A stretch of DNA of 64,000 nt from S5-327 sp965200975 (GTDB taxonomy: Bacteria > Chloroflexota > Dehalococcoidia > Lucifugimonadales > Australimonadaceae). The translations under genes and the position numbers were made by a program. The notes beneath the pieces were generated by a model. It did not search any database and had not been told where the DNA came from. It saw only the letters and a list, made by a program, of their open reading frames with translations. This document shows, in pieces, positions 17,437-29,489 of the stretch (position 1 is the stretch's first letter; every line of letters begins with the position of its first letter). The stretch covers positions 1 to 64,000 of the forward strand of contig OZ241740.1 of the NCBI GenBank assembly GCA_965200975.1. Direction: 5' to 3'.

Positions 17437-17511
17437 TGGTAGCGGGGCCAGGATTCGAACCTGGGACCTTCGGGTTATGAGCCCGACGAGCTGCCACTGC
17501 TCCACCCCGCA
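17437..17511 (-). tRNA. Initiator tRNA-Met (CAT)
   Basis: A 75-nt cloverleaf on the minus strand with CCA encoded at its 3' end. The anticodon loop CTCATAA is flanked by three consecutive G-C pairs (GGG/CCC), the mark of initiator tRNA. The first base pair of the acceptor stem is a mismatch (T1 opposite T72), another initiator trait; bacterial initiators usually have C1-A72. The D-loop is short. It lies about 75 bp downstream of the 23S rRNA gene and is probably on the same transcript. Confidence 0.95.
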
Positions 17512-17544
17512 CCGAGGGCGCGTCGGAAGGTGATTGCGCGTTAG

Positions 17545-20666
<3,122 letters not shown>

Positions 20667-20782
20667 TTAACGTGCAATCGGGCGGGCGTCCCGCCCTCTC
20701 CGAAACGCGCTGCGCCGCACTCTAATCCGGCCAGGCTCCAACAAAGCCTCGCCATGGCCTCCGTTCAGCGACAGCATCGGCC

Positions 20783-20812
20783 AGTATAGCCATCCCCGGA
20801 GACGAGTGTCAA
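20783..20812 (-). promoter_or_regulatory. Sigma-70 promoter of the 23S rRNA unit
   Basis: On the minus strand TTGACA (20807-20812) and TATACT (20783-20788) are separated by 18 bp. This is a near-consensus pair, about 205 bp before the mature 23S end. Its presence right here shows that the 23S gene has its own promoter and is not read from a distant 16S gene. Confidence 0.85.
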
Positions 20813-21062
20813 CACGGGATTCAATGCAGCTCCTGGCCGCCCTGCCTCAAGAGCGGCGCCCTTCGCCCCACGGCGCCCCGCAGAGGGTCTCGCCCAGCCC
20901 AGCCGCCGGCAGAGGAGGATGCGTTCCGCTCTCCCCCTTTACCCTTAACTCCTGAACTCCCCCGGCTCTTCGCTCGGCATCCGACCGTCCTGCGCCCTCT
21001 CCCGCCTGCGCTCCGGAGCAGTTTACAGGCGTCCAGTCCTTCTTGACCGACTCTCGTGGCCT

Positions 21063-22220
21063 GTGATATTCATAACAATCGTCAATTGCGCCAATTGCGC
21101 CGGCATTGATTCGGTCATCCCTGTGACTACCACCACATCCCGCAAACGCTCTTCAGCCGCCCGTCTCTTGCGGTTTGCGCTTCCTTTACTCGTCCTGGCG
21201 GCGCTCGCCGCTCTCCTTGCCGGCTGCTACGCGCCGCAATCGACCTTCGAGCCAAGCTCCGATTCGACGCAGCGCATCCACTCCATCTACATCTACGTCA
21301 TCGTCGCCGCGAGCATCGTCGGCTTCCTGGTGCTGGTGGCCCTCGCCTACATTCTCATCAGGTACCGGGCGCAGCCAGGCCGCCGGGCGGAGCAGATACA
21401 CGGCCACGTCGGGCTCGAGATCGCTTGGACTGTCGTGCCTATCCTTATCTTGGTCTCGATCGCAGTGCCCACCGTCATCTGGATCATCGGCACCCAAGAG
21501 GACCCCGACCCCGACGTTCTCGAAGTGACGGCGGTCGGCCATCAGTGGTGGTTCGAGTTCCGCTACCCCGGGCTGGGCCCTGACGGCGGCGACCTGGTCA
21601 CCGCCAACGAGCTGCGGCTTCCCGTGGGGCGGCAGGTCGCAATCACGCTTCACGCGAACGACGTCATCCACTCTTTCTGGGCGCCCCGGCTCGTCGGCAA
21701 GACCGACATGGTGCCTGGACGCGTCAACGAGCTCGAAAAGTTCACCCCCACGGAACTGGGCGTGTTCTACGGGCAGTGCGCCGAGTTCTGCGGCGTCGCC
21801 CATGCGCTTATGCGGTTCCGCGTCCACGTCGAGACGCACGCCGACTTCGACCGCTGGACGGCGAGTATGAACGCCGGCCCCGCAGATCCGCAGCCCGATA
21901 CGGTCGAGTCCGCGGGCAAGCGCGTCTTCGAACTCGCCGGCGGCTGCGGCGCCTGCCATGCAATCGAGGGCGTCTCCGACGGCGACATCGGCCCGAACCT
22001 CACCCTGTTCGGCAGCCGGGCCACGCTCGGCGCGGGCATCCTCGACAACTCCGACCACAACCTCAAGGCGTGGGTGTCGAACATCCGCGACCTCAAGCCC
22101 ATCCCCGACCAGGGGACGGAAGTTATGCCGACGTTCTACACCGGCGATTCGTCGGTCGACCTCCTCACGGAAGCGCAGGTCGACCAGGTCGTCGCTTACC
22201 TCAAGAGCCTCACGTACTAG
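21063..22220 (+). CDS. ctaC: Cytochrome c oxidase subunit II with tethered cytochrome c (caa3-type)
   Basis: About 385 residues. A lipoprotein signal ends in LLAGC (Cys55). Two membrane helices follow (about 74-100 and 120-143). The cupredoxin domain has GHQWWFEFRYP (160-170) and the CuA ligands His203, Cys239, Glu241, Cys243, His247 and Met250. A C-terminal cytochrome c domain has the heme motif CGACH (295-299) and a likely Met ligand near 355. The fusion defines a caa3-type enzyme that takes electrons directly through its own cytochrome. The start is uncertain: GTG 21063 or GTG 21123, neither with a clear ribosome site. First of the oxidase genes. Confidence 0.95.
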   Translation: MIFITIVNCANCAGIDSVIPVTTTTSRKRSSAARLLRFALPLLVLAALAALLAGCYAPQSTFEPSSDSTQRIHSIYIYVIVAASIVGFLVLVALAYILIRYRAQPGRRAEQIHGHVGLEIAWTVVPILILVSIAVPTVIWIIGTQEDPDPDVLEVTAVGHQWWFEFRYPGLGPDGGDLVTANELRLPVGRQVAITLHANDVIHSFWAPRLVGKTDMVPGRVNELEKFTPTELGVFYGQCAEFCGVAHALMRFRVHVETHADFDRWTASMNAGPADPQPDTVESAGKRVFELAGGCGACHAIEGVSDGDIGPNLTLFGSRATLGAGILDNSDHNLKAWVSNIRDLKPIPDQGTEVMPTFYTGDSSVDLLTEAQVDQVVAYLKSLTY

Positions 22221-22292
22221 GCAGCCGCGATACAATCAGCGTCCGGGCAATGAGGGGCCGCCCGCGGAGGCCCCGGAGAAGGCGGGGAGACG

Positions 22293-24155
22293 ATGGCAGC
22301 GAACATAGGGATCTTGCGGCGCCCGGTGGCCACTGAAGGCCTCTGGGGCTGGATCACCACCGTCGACCACAAAAAAATAGGCATCCTCTACGGGGTCACC
22401 GCCTTCGTCTTCTTCATCGTCGGCGGCATCGAAGCGCTCCTGATGCGCGTCCAGCTCGCAGGGCCGGACAACGAGTTCATCGACGCCGGCACGTTCAACG
22501 CGCTCTTCACCATGCACGGCACCACTATGGTGTTCATGGTCGTCATGCCGGCAGGGGCGGCCTTCTTCAATTTCGTCATCCCCCTGATGATCGGCGCCCG
22601 CGACGTGGCGTTCCCCCGGCTGAACGCGCTGAGTTACTGGCTCTTCCTCTTCGGCGCGCTGCTGATGAACTTCAGCTTCTTCAAGGCCGCCTTCCCCGAT
22701 GTGGGATGGTTCGGCTACGCGCCGCTCACCACGAACGACTACACCTTGTCGAGCAGCACCGACTACTGGGCGCTCGGCCTGCAGGTTATGGGGATCGGCA
22801 CCACCGCCGCCGGGTTCAACTTCGTCATCACTATCCTCAATATGCGCGCTCCGGGCATGACGCTGATGCGGATGCCCCTCTTCGCCTGGATGACCCTCAT
22901 CGTCTCCTTCCTCATCATCTTCGCGTTCCCCCCGCTCACAATCGCCCTCACGCTGCTCATCTTCGACCGGTTCGTGGACACGAACTTCTTCGACACCGTG
23001 GGCGCCGGCGCCGACCCGCTCCTGTGGCAGCATCTCTTCTGGGTGTTCGGCCACCCCGAGGTCTACATCCTCATCCTTCCCGCCATGGGCATCGTCTCCG
23101 ACATCCTGCCGACGTTCTCGCGCAAGCCGCTGTTCGGCTACGCGACGGTGGTCTTCGCCGGCGCGGTCATCGCCTTCCTCGGCTTCGGGGTATGGGCGCA
23201 CCACATGTTCACCACGGGCATCGGCGCGTGGGCTACGGCGGCGTTCGCCACCGCTACGATGGCCATCGGCGTGCCTACCGGCGTCAAGATATTCAATTGG
23301 ATGGCTACGCTCTGGGGCGGCACGATCCTGTTCCGCCCGCCGCTTATGTTCGCGCTCGGATTCATCAGTATGTTCATGCTGGGCGGGCTCAGCGGCATCA
23401 TGCACGCCGCCGTTCCGGTGGACACGCAGCAGCAGGACACCTACTTCATCGTGGCGCACTTCCACTACGTGCTCTTCGGCGGCAGCGTGTTCGGGCTCAC
23501 GGCGGGCGTCTACTACTGGTTCCCCAAGATGACGGGCCGCATGATGAACGAGAAGCTCGGCCACCTGCATTTCTGGGTGATGTTCATCGGCTTCAACCTG
23601 ACCTTTATGCCTATGCACATCCTCGGCGTGCTTGGAATGCCCCGCCGCATCTACGTCTACTCCGCCGACCAGGGGTGGGGCGACATCAACCTGATCGTGA
23701 GCATCGGGGCTTTCATCATCGCCCTCTCCATCCTCATCTTCATCCACAACATGGCCCGCTCCGCCCGGCGCGGCGAGATCGCCGGCGCCAACCCGTGGGG
23801 CGCGCCATCCCTCGAGTGGGCTATCCCCTCGCCTCCTCCTCACTACAACTTCGCCGTCGTCCCCACCGTCAACAGTCAGCATCCGCTGTGGGACGAAGAG
23901 GCGAACGCGGTCGAGCCTCCCCCGCTCCCCGAGCACGGCGAGCCGCATATGCCCAGCCCCTCGTACTGGCCGCTGGTGGTCGCGCTCGGCGTAACCATGG
24001 TGGCGGGCGGGCTCATCATCTGGCAGGCAAACTCGGCGGCCGGGCTGACTGTGATTGCGCTGTTCGGCTTCATTGGAATGCGCGGCATCTACGGATGGGT
24101 GTTCGAGCCGCCCGCGGCTGAAGACCCGGCGCACGCGCACGCCCTTCATCACTAG
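22293..24155 (+). CDS. ctaD: Cytochrome c oxidase subunit I
   Basis: A 620-residue heme-copper oxidase catalytic subunit (aa3 type). Seen: WITTVDHKKIGILYG at the N-terminus, low-spin heme ligand in FTMHGTTMVF, the cross-linked CuB His-Tyr in FGHPEVYILILP, the CuB His pair in WAHHMFTTG, and the heme ligands in VAHFHYVLFGG. The E of HPEVYI marks an A-type oxidase with a D-channel Glu. After the usual 12 helices there are two more hydrophobic segments (about residues 555-605), as in many caa3 subunits. It is spaced 72 bp after subunit II and 16 bp before subunit III. It reduces O2 to water and pumps protons. Confidence 0.98.
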   Translation: MAANIGILRRPVATEGLWGWITTVDHKKIGILYGVTAFVFFIVGGIEALLMRVQLAGPDNEFIDAGTFNALFTMHGTTMVFMVVMPAGAAFFNFVIPLMIGARDVAFPRLNALSYWLFLFGALLMNFSFFKAAFPDVGWFGYAPLTTNDYTLSSSTDYWALGLQVMGIGTTAAGFNFVITILNMRAPGMTLMRMPLFAWMTLIVSFLIIFAFPPLTIALTLLIFDRFVDTNFFDTVGAGADPLLWQHLFWVFGHPEVYILILPAMGIVSDILPTFSRKPLFGYATVVFAGAVIAFLGFGVWAHHMFTTGIGAWATAAFATATMAIGVPTGVKIFNWMATLWGGTILFRPPLMFALGFISMFMLGGLSGIMHAAVPVDTQQQDTYFIVAHFHYVLFGGSVFGLTAGVYYWFPKMTGRMMNEKLGHLHFWVMFIGFNLTFMPMHILGVLGMPRRIYVYSADQGWGDINLIVSIGAFIIALSILIFIHNMARSARRGEIAGANPWGAPSLEWAIPSPPPHYNFAVVPTVNSQHPLWDEEANAVEPPPLPEHGEPHMPSPSYWPLVVALGVTMVAGGLIIWQANSAAGLTVIALFGFIGMRGIYGWVFEPPAAEDPAHAHALHH

Positions 24156-24171
24156 GACGCAGAAGAACGCA

Positions 24172-24828
24172 ATGCGCTACGTCACCGGCATAGACGACCA
24201 CCGCACCTCAACCGGGCTCGACAACCGGAAGCTGCTCATGTGGGCCTTCCTCGGCTCGGACGTGATGTTCTTCGGAACGCTCATCGGCACGCACCTGATC
24301 TACCGCAACCGATCTCTCACCGGCCCCCAGGAGGAGATACTGGAGATCGGCGTCACCACCATCAGCACGTTCGTCCTGCTGATGAGCAGCCTTGCAATGG
24401 TGCTCGCGCTCGCAGCGATCCAGCGCGGCGAGATGGGCAAGTTCCGCTTCTGGACGGTAGTGGTCGCCGTGTTCGGCTCCATCTTCATCGGTTTCCAGAT
24501 GTTCGAGTTCACCGAGTTCGCCCACAACGGGCTGACGCCGCGCACGAACCTCTTCGGCAGCACGTTCCTCGTGATGACCGGGTTCCACGGCGCGCACGTC
24601 ACTGTAGGCATCCTCTGGCTCTGGTCACTGCTCTTCGCTTCCTACAAGGGCAAGATCCACCAGGGGAACTCGCTGCAGGTGGAGATCGCGGGGCTCTACT
24701 GGCACTTCGTCGACATCGTGTGGATTGTCATCTTCGGAGTCGTGTACCTTATCGGCGCCTACGGCGCCGAGGGCCGAGTCCTGGAGACGGTTGTCGAGCA
24801 CGCCGGCCGGCTGACCGGCCTCGCGTAG
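24172..24828 (+). CDS. ctaE: Cytochrome c oxidase subunit III
   Basis: A 218-residue membrane protein with about five helices. Diagnostic segments are KLLMWAFLGSDVMFFGTLIGTHLIYR, the helix with QMFEFTEF, FLVMTGFHGAHVTVGILWLW, and the end GLYWHFVDIVWIVIFGVVYL with the conserved H-F-V-D. The ATG at 24172 gives the normal short bacterial form; the longer frame overlaps ctaD. It stabilises proton uptake by subunit I. It lies inside the ctaCDEF operon. Confidence 0.97.
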   Translation: MRYVTGIDDHRTSTGLDNRKLLMWAFLGSDVMFFGTLIGTHLIYRNRSLTGPQEEILEIGVTTISTFVLLMSSLAMVLALAAIQRGEMGKFRFWTVVVAVFGSIFIGFQMFEFTEFAHNGLTPRTNLFGSTFLVMTGFHGAHVTVGILWLWSLLFASYKGKIHQGNSLQVEIAGLYWHFVDIVWIVIFGVVYLIGAYGAEGRVLETVVEHAGRLTGLA

Positions 24829-24863
24829 GGAACGCAGCAGAGAGAACACAGAGGAAAGCCGTC

Positions 24864-25172
24864 ATGGCCGCCGAACACTCCCACACCGAAGAGCACAGCC
24901 ACCCCGGGCCGAGGCAGTACATCCTCATCGGCGCGATCCTCGCCTTCATCACGTTCATCGAATGGCGAGTCTTCTTCCTCTCTCTCGATCCTGCTCTGAT
25001 GACATGGATCATCCTGATCCTCTCGGGCGCCAAGTTCCTGCTCGTCGTCGGCTACTTTATGCACCTCAAGTTCGACGACGCCCGGTTCTCCGCCCTCTTC
25101 TTCTTCCCGTTCATCATCATGGTGAGCATCGCCGTCGCGCTGCTCGCCCTGTTCCTGAACCTCACGCGGTAG
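24864..25172 (+). CDS. ctaF: Cytochrome c oxidase subunit IV (prokaryotic type)
   Basis: A 102-residue small membrane protein with a His-rich N-terminus (AAEHSHTEEHSHPG) and three hydrophobic helices. The core IILILSGAKFLLVVGYFMHLKFDD is the hallmark of COX4_pro subunits. The His-rich tail is common in the family and may bind metal. It follows subunit III by 35 bp. Confidence 0.93.
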   Translation: MAAEHSHTEEHSHPGPRQYILIGAILAFITFIEWRVFFLSLDPALMTWIILILSGAKFLLVVGYFMHLKFDDARFSALFFFPFIIMVSIAVALLALFLNLTR

Positions 25173-25256
25173 CCTGGGCCGCACCGCTCTTATGAGCCGC
25201 GCGCTCCCTGCTCCGGGCCTGCAGGCCCGTTCCGTCCCGGCGCCTTCGAGGGCTCT

Positions 25257-26105
25257 GTGAGCGGCTCGCTGTGGCTCGCCTGGAACGCTGACGTCACGGC
25301 CCTGATAGGCATTCCGCTCGCCGCCGTGCTCTACGCGCGCGGGCTTCGCTCTCTCGGCGACCGCCGCCGCTTCCATTCATCCTGGCTGCGCCCCGTGTCG
25401 TTCTATCTGGGGCTCTTCCTTGTTTTCATTGCGCTCGTAAGCCCGCTCGACGCCCTCTCCAGCGAGCTCTTTCTTGCCCATATGGGCCAGCATATGCTGC
25501 TGATGTTCTTCGCCGTGCCGGCCTTGCAGCTTGGCGCTCCGGTCCTCCCTATCCTGCGCGGCGTTCCGCGGCCCGTCCGGCGACGCTTCGTCATTCCGAT
25601 CTTCAAGTCTCGCCCGGTGCGGGGCGCGCTCAAATTCTTCTTCCGCCCGCTCATTGCGTGGCCGCTCTTTACCGGAACGCTCGCGCTCTGGCACTTCCCT
25701 TTCGCCTACGAGGCGGCGCTCGGCAACGAGTTCATCCACGTCGCCGAGCATCTCGTCTTTGCGCTGGGAGCGTATCTGTGGTGGTGGAACGTGATCGATC
25801 CGACGCCACTGCGCGCGAGCCTCTCCTACCTTGCGCGCATTCCGTTCGTCTTCATCACCGTCGTGCCCAGTTTCGTGCTGGGCGCCTTCCTCACGTTCGC
25901 GCCGGAGGCGTGGTACGCGCCCTACGCCGCCACTGCTCCCGCTCACGGGCTGAGTCCCCTCGAAGACCAGCAGATAGGCGGGCTCATCATGTGGATCCCC
26001 GGCTCGTTCGTCATCGCCGCGACCCTGCTCTTGACGCTCGCCTACGCGGTGCGGAGCGAGCAGCAGGCCCAGCTCGCCCGCGAACAGACGCGCCCCGCGC
26101 CGTAG
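25257..26105 (+). CDS. ctaG: CtaG-family cytochrome c oxidase assembly protein
   Basis: 282 residues with about seven membrane helices. Matching the caa3_CtaG family are HMGQHMLLMFFAVPALQLGAP (with the paired His), LWHFPFAYEAAL, and HVAEHLVFALGAYLWWWNVI, each with membrane-embedded His residues thought to take part in copper delivery to subunit I. The GTG start at 25257 directly follows a TGT-GTG context; no strong ribosome site. It is the last gene of the oxidase cluster, 84 bp after subunit IV. Confidence 0.9.
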   Translation: MSGSLWLAWNADVTALIGIPLAAVLYARGLRSLGDRRRFHSSWLRPVSFYLGLFLVFIALVSPLDALSSELFLAHMGQHMLLMFFAVPALQLGAPVLPILRGVPRPVRRRFVIPIFKSRPVRGALKFFFRPLIAWPLFTGTLALWHFPFAYEAALGNEFIHVAEHLVFALGAYLWWWNVIDPTPLRASLSYLARIPFVFITVVPSFVLGAFLTFAPEAWYAPYAATAPAHGLSPLEDQQIGGLIMWIPGSFVIAATLLLTLAYAVRSEQQAQLAREQTRPAP

Positions 26106-26144
26106 CCCTTCTCTTCCGCTCCGAGGGCCGAGAGCGCGCTGCGC

Positions 26145-27152
26145 CTAGTCCTGCGAGAGCAGAAACACGAAGTAGAGCGCCGCGACGTACCCCACCGGCG
26201 CCGCAAACGTGAGATGGCGGAGCGGAGAGAGCGCCGCCGTCTTGAAGCTGCGGATGATGAGGAATCCGGCCGTCATCAGCGCAACCGCCGCGCCCGCCGC
26301 TACGAAATGCGCGTCGTCCATCTCGCGCAGCAAGGGCCCGCCTGCGTAGAAGAGTCCCGCAATGGGGATGACGAACAGGTTGAACGCGCAACTGCCGTAG
26401 ATGTTGCCGAGCACCAGCCCGTACGACTTCCGAAGCGCAGCGGCCACCGTCACCGAGGCCTCCGGCAGCGTCGTCACGATCGAAACGAGCAGCACGCCGA
26501 TGAAGCTGCGCCCGAGGCCGGTCGCCTCCGCTATGCCGTCGGCGCTGAGAGCCAGGAAGTACGCGGCGAACAGCACGACGGCAGCCGCAGCGGCAAAGCC
26601 TATCCACACCCTCGCCGCGCCGCTCTGCGCCTCTTCGCCGCCCTCGCTTGTCTCGGCGGCTGCCGCCGCCCGCGACTCGGCGCCCGCGTTGTATACTAGC
26701 TTCATCCCTACGACGTACGCGACCGCTATGACGATAGCGCCTGCGCTGGTGGGCCCAAGCCCCCAATCTCCCGACCAGCCGAACGCGAACGCGATGACGC
26801 CAAGCGCGATGGCGACCACTACCAGCGTTTGCGTGTCCCTCGGCTGGTTGCTGAACAGGTTCCTTACGCCAAACACGATGGCCACGAGCGAGATAGTGAA
26901 GATATTGATCATGTCGGCCCCGAACACGTTGCCGAGCGCCAGCCCTGGCGACGGGATCAACACCGCCGTGATGTTCGTCATCAGTTCAGGTAGCGATGTG
27001 GCCACGCTGACGAGGATCGTCCCCACCCACAGAGCGCCCCACCCCGTAACGTCCGCTATGGCGTCGCCGTACCGGGCGAGAGCAATGCCTGCGATCACGA
27101 CCGCGACCGCGCTGGCGAGAAATACGGGAATAGCGACTGCGAGACTGTCCAT
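26145..27152 (-). CDS. Sodium/calcium (CaCA-type) cation exchanger
   Basis: A 335-residue integral membrane protein with about ten helices in two inverted halves. The alpha-1 repeat VGTILVSVATSLPELMTNITAV and NVFGADMINIF, and the alpha-2 repeat FIGVLLVSIVTTLPEASVTVAAAL and NIYGSCAFNLFVIP carry the conserved Pro-Glu and Asn-x-x-Gly-S/A pattern of cation exchangers (YrbG/CaxA/NCX). The middle loop is Ala/Glu-rich. The ATG at 27152 begins with a hydrophobic helix; the longer frame upstream reaches into the fba promoter region and was rejected. Whether Na+ or H+ drives Ca2+ export cannot be told. Confidence 0.9.
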   Translation of the reverse strand: MDSLAVAIPVFLASAVAVVIAGIALARYGDAIADVTGWGALWVGTILVSVATSLPELMTNITAVLIPSPGLALGNVFGADMINIFTISLVAIVFGVRNLFSNQPRDTQTLVVVAIALGVIAFAFGWSGDWGLGPTSAGAIVIAVAYVVGMKLVYNAGAESRAAAAAETSEGGEEAQSGAARVWIGFAAAAAVVLFAAYFLALSADGIAEATGLGRSFIGVLLVSIVTTLPEASVTVAAALRKSYGLVLGNIYGSCAFNLFVIPIAGLFYAGGPLLREMDDAHFVAAGAAVALMTAGFLIIRSFKTAALSPLRHLTFAAPVGYVAALYFVFLLSQD

Positions 27153-27237
27153 AGGGAAGCTTTCCTTGCATGCGGCGGCCCCAGGCTGCCGGGCGCGCCC
27201 GGCGGGGAGCGCAAGGAAGAGCAGGGCCGTCCGCGGT

Positions 27238-27266
27238 ATGACTGGACCGACGACAGAGGCTATTAT
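27238..27266 (+). promoter_or_regulatory. Candidate sigma-70 promoter of fba
   Basis: ATGACT (27238-27243) and TATTAT (27261-27266) are 17 bp apart, a four-of-six and a five-of-six match to the consensus. The predicted start lies about 40 bp before the aldolase ATG at 27313. Confidence 0.5.
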
Positions 27267-27312
27267 AGCTGTAGCCTCAGGCGCTCCGGCGCCGACCAGG
27301 AGCAGTGTACGT

Positions 27313-28353
27313 ATGACCGACATCACCGCGCTCGCGCAGACAGCACAAGCGCTCGTCGCGCCGGCCAAAGGCATCCTTGCCGCCGACGAGAGCTCCGGCA
27401 CCATCAAGCGGCGGTTCGACTCCATCGGCGTCGAGAGCACCGAAGCGAAACGGCGCGACTACAGGGAGATGCTCTTTCGCGCGGAAGGCGCCGAACAGTT
27501 CATCAGCGGCGTCATCCTCTACGACGAGACCCTCCGGCAGAACAGCGCCGACGGCGCGCCTCTTGTATCCGTGCTGCAGGATCGGGGCGTCATCCCCGGC
27601 ATCAAGGTCGATATCGGCGCGACGCCGCTCGCAGGCTCGCCGGGCGAACTCGTGACCGAAGGCCTCGACGGGCTGCGCGGACGCCTCGAGGAGTACTACC
27701 AGCTCGGCGCCCGGTTCGCGAAATGGCGCGCCATCCTCACCATCGGCGACGGCGTCCCCTCCGACAAATGCATCGCCGCCAACGCTCACGGACTCGCGCG
27801 CTACGCATCCCTGAGCCAGGAGGCGGGGCTCGTGCCAATCGTCGAGCCCGAGGTGCTTATCGACGGCGCGCACAGCATCGAAACCGATCAGGAAGCGACC
27901 ACGCGCACCCTCAACGCTGTGTACAACGCGCTCGCCCTCTACGGCGTCGCGCTCGAGGGCACGCTGCTCAAACCCAACATGGTCACCTCAGGCTCGACCG
28001 CTCCCGACCGCGCGCCCGCGGCAGAGGTCGGCCGCCGCACCGTCGAGACGTTCCTACGCGCCGTTCCCGCCGCGGTGCCCGGCATCGTGTTCCTCTCCGG
28101 AGGCCAACCCGACGACGAGGCGACGCTGAATATGCACGAGATCGCCGTGCGCGGCGCCGAGGTGAACGCTCCCTGGGAGCTGAGCTACTCGTTCGGTCGC
28201 GGCCTGCAAGCGCTGCCGCTCAACACCTGGCGCGGCGACCCTGCAAACGTCGCCGCCGCTCAGAAGGCTTACTTGCACCGCTGCAGGCTCTCGAGCGCCG
28301 CCCGGCAGGGCGAGTACTCCGCCGCGATGGAGCAAGAGTCCGCCGCCGTCTAG
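27313..28353 (+). CDS. fba: Fructose-bisphosphate aldolase class I
   Basis: A 346-residue class I (Schiff-base) aldolase of the plant/animal-like type. Seen: GILAADESSGTIKRRF at 20-35, FISGVILYDETLRQ, KVDIGATPLAG, and LLKPNMVTSGS with the Schiff-base Lys220. Further on are VFLSGGQPDDEAT and SYSFGRGLQ, also conserved. It splits or forms fructose-1,6-bisphosphate in glycolysis or gluconeogenesis. The ATG at 27313 was chosen; a 650-residue open frame upstream is antisense to the exchanger gene. Its convergent neighbour encodes fructose-1,6-bisphosphatase, so the pair supports gluconeogenesis. Confidence 0.97.
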   Translation: MTDITALAQTAQALVAPAKGILAADESSGTIKRRFDSIGVESTEAKRRDYREMLFRAEGAEQFISGVILYDETLRQNSADGAPLVSVLQDRGVIPGIKVDIGATPLAGSPGELVTEGLDGLRGRLEEYYQLGARFAKWRAILTIGDGVPSDKCIAANAHGLARYASLSQEAGLVPIVEPEVLIDGAHSIETDQEATTRTLNAVYNALALYGVALEGTLLKPNMVTSGSTAPDRAPAAEVGRRTVETFLRAVPAAVPGIVFLSGGQPDDEATLNMHEIAVRGAEVNAPWELSYSFGRGLQALPLNTWRGDPANVAAAQKAYLHRCRLSSAARQGEYSAAMEQESAAV

Positions 28354-28395
28354 AACCCGCCGCAACTCCCGCGGACGGAGAGGGGCTCGACAGGA

Positions 28396-29385
28396 TCAGT
28401 TGAACCGTATCTTGTCGAGTTGCTCGAAGTTGTGGACGGAGTCGATCCACCTCATCGTCCCCGAGCGCGACCGCATCACCAGCGACTGCGTCGTTGCGCC
28501 GCCGGAGGTGAACTGCACGCCTCGAAGCAGCTCGCCCGTGCTCGCGCCGGTGGCCGAGAAGAACACATCCTCGCCGCCGACCAGGTCTTCCGTGCGGTAG
28601 ACGCGGTCGACGTCTACTCCCTTGGCGATAGCAGCCTCGCGCTCCTCGGCGCTGCGCGGCCACGGCTTGCACTGAATGGCCCCGCCCGTGCAGCGGATAG
28701 CGGCGGCAGTGAGCACGCCCTCGGGCGAACCGCCGACGCCCATTGCAAGCTGAACTCCTGAGTTCGGCAACGCAGCCTGAATGCCCGCAGCGATGTCGCC
28801 GTCCGAAATAAGCTTGACGCGAGCGCCCGCTTCCCGTATCCGCCGCAACAGCTCCTCATGACGAGGACGGTCGAGCACAACCACCGTGACCTCCGGAACG
28901 CCCAGCCCCAGAGCCTCGGCCACATTCCGGAGGTTGGTCTCTACGCTCGCATTGATGTCGATGGCGTCGCGCGCGCCCGGGCCAACGCAAATCTTGTCCA
29001 TATAAAAGAGTTCGGCAGGCACATGCATCGCCCCGCGGGCGGCGAGAGCCATCGTGGCGATAGCGCCCGGCAACCCTTTCGAGAGCAGCGTCGTGCCGTC
29101 AATCGGATCGACGGCGATGTCGACTTTGGGGTCGGAGCCGTCCCCGATGCGCTCGCCGATGTACAGCATCGGTGCCTCGTCCTTCTCTCCTTCTCCAATC
29201 ACGACGACGCCGTCCATACTCACGCCGTCGAGGGTGTGGCGCATCGCGTCCACTGCAGCCTGGTCTACGAGCTCCTTGTCGCCGTAGCCCATATAGCGCG
29301 CCGCCGACATCGCCGCCGCTTCCGTTACGCGCACGAGCTCCATAGCAAGGTTGCGCTCGATGGGCTTGTAAGGCCGTTGCGTCAT
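28396..29385 (-). CDS. glpX: Fructose-1,6-bisphosphatase class II (GlpX)
   Basis: A 329-residue class II FBPase/SBPase. Seen: VVIGEGEKDEAPMLY (about 61-75) and the metal-binding VDPIDGTTLLSKGLPGAI (92-109), both diagnostic of GlpX. Further conserved segments are MGVGGSPEGVLTAAAIRC and CTGGAIQ. It removes the 1-phosphate of fructose-1,6-bisphosphate with Mg2+ or Mn2+. It converges on fba with 42 bp between stops. The full length and ATG start match the family. Confidence 0.97.
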   Translation of the reverse strand: MTQRPYKPIERNLAMELVRVTEAAAMSAARYMGYGDKELVDQAAVDAMRHTLDGVSMDGVVVIGEGEKDEAPMLYIGERIGDGSDPKVDIAVDPIDGTTLLSKGLPGAIATMALAARGAMHVPAELFYMDKICVGPGARDAIDINASVETNLRNVAEALGLGVPEVTVVVLDRPRHEELLRRIREAGARVKLISDGDIAAGIQAALPNSGVQLAMGVGGSPEGVLTAAAIRCTGGAIQCKPWPRSAEEREAAIAKGVDVDRVYRTEDLVGGEDVFFSATGASTGELLRGVQFTSGGATTQSLVMRSRSGTMRWIDSVHNFEQLDKIRFN

Positions 29386-29489
29386 TACCTCTCTCCTCGC
29401 CGGCAGTCCCGGCTTGTCCGCGCGCCAATTCTAGCAGCGGCGGCATGCGCAGGTTGCGGCCCCGCCGGCGTCTCTCTACCCTGAGCCCC

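Noticed and set aside
22236..24152. 638-residue open frame antisense to ctaD
   Set aside because: Low-complexity Glu/His/Arg-rich translation caused by high G+C on the opposite strand; the plus strand encodes a certain oxidase subunit.
26401..27312. N-terminal extension of fba to a 650-residue protein
   Set aside because: The extension is antisense to the cation exchanger; class I aldolase is complete from 27313 and has a promoter just upstream.
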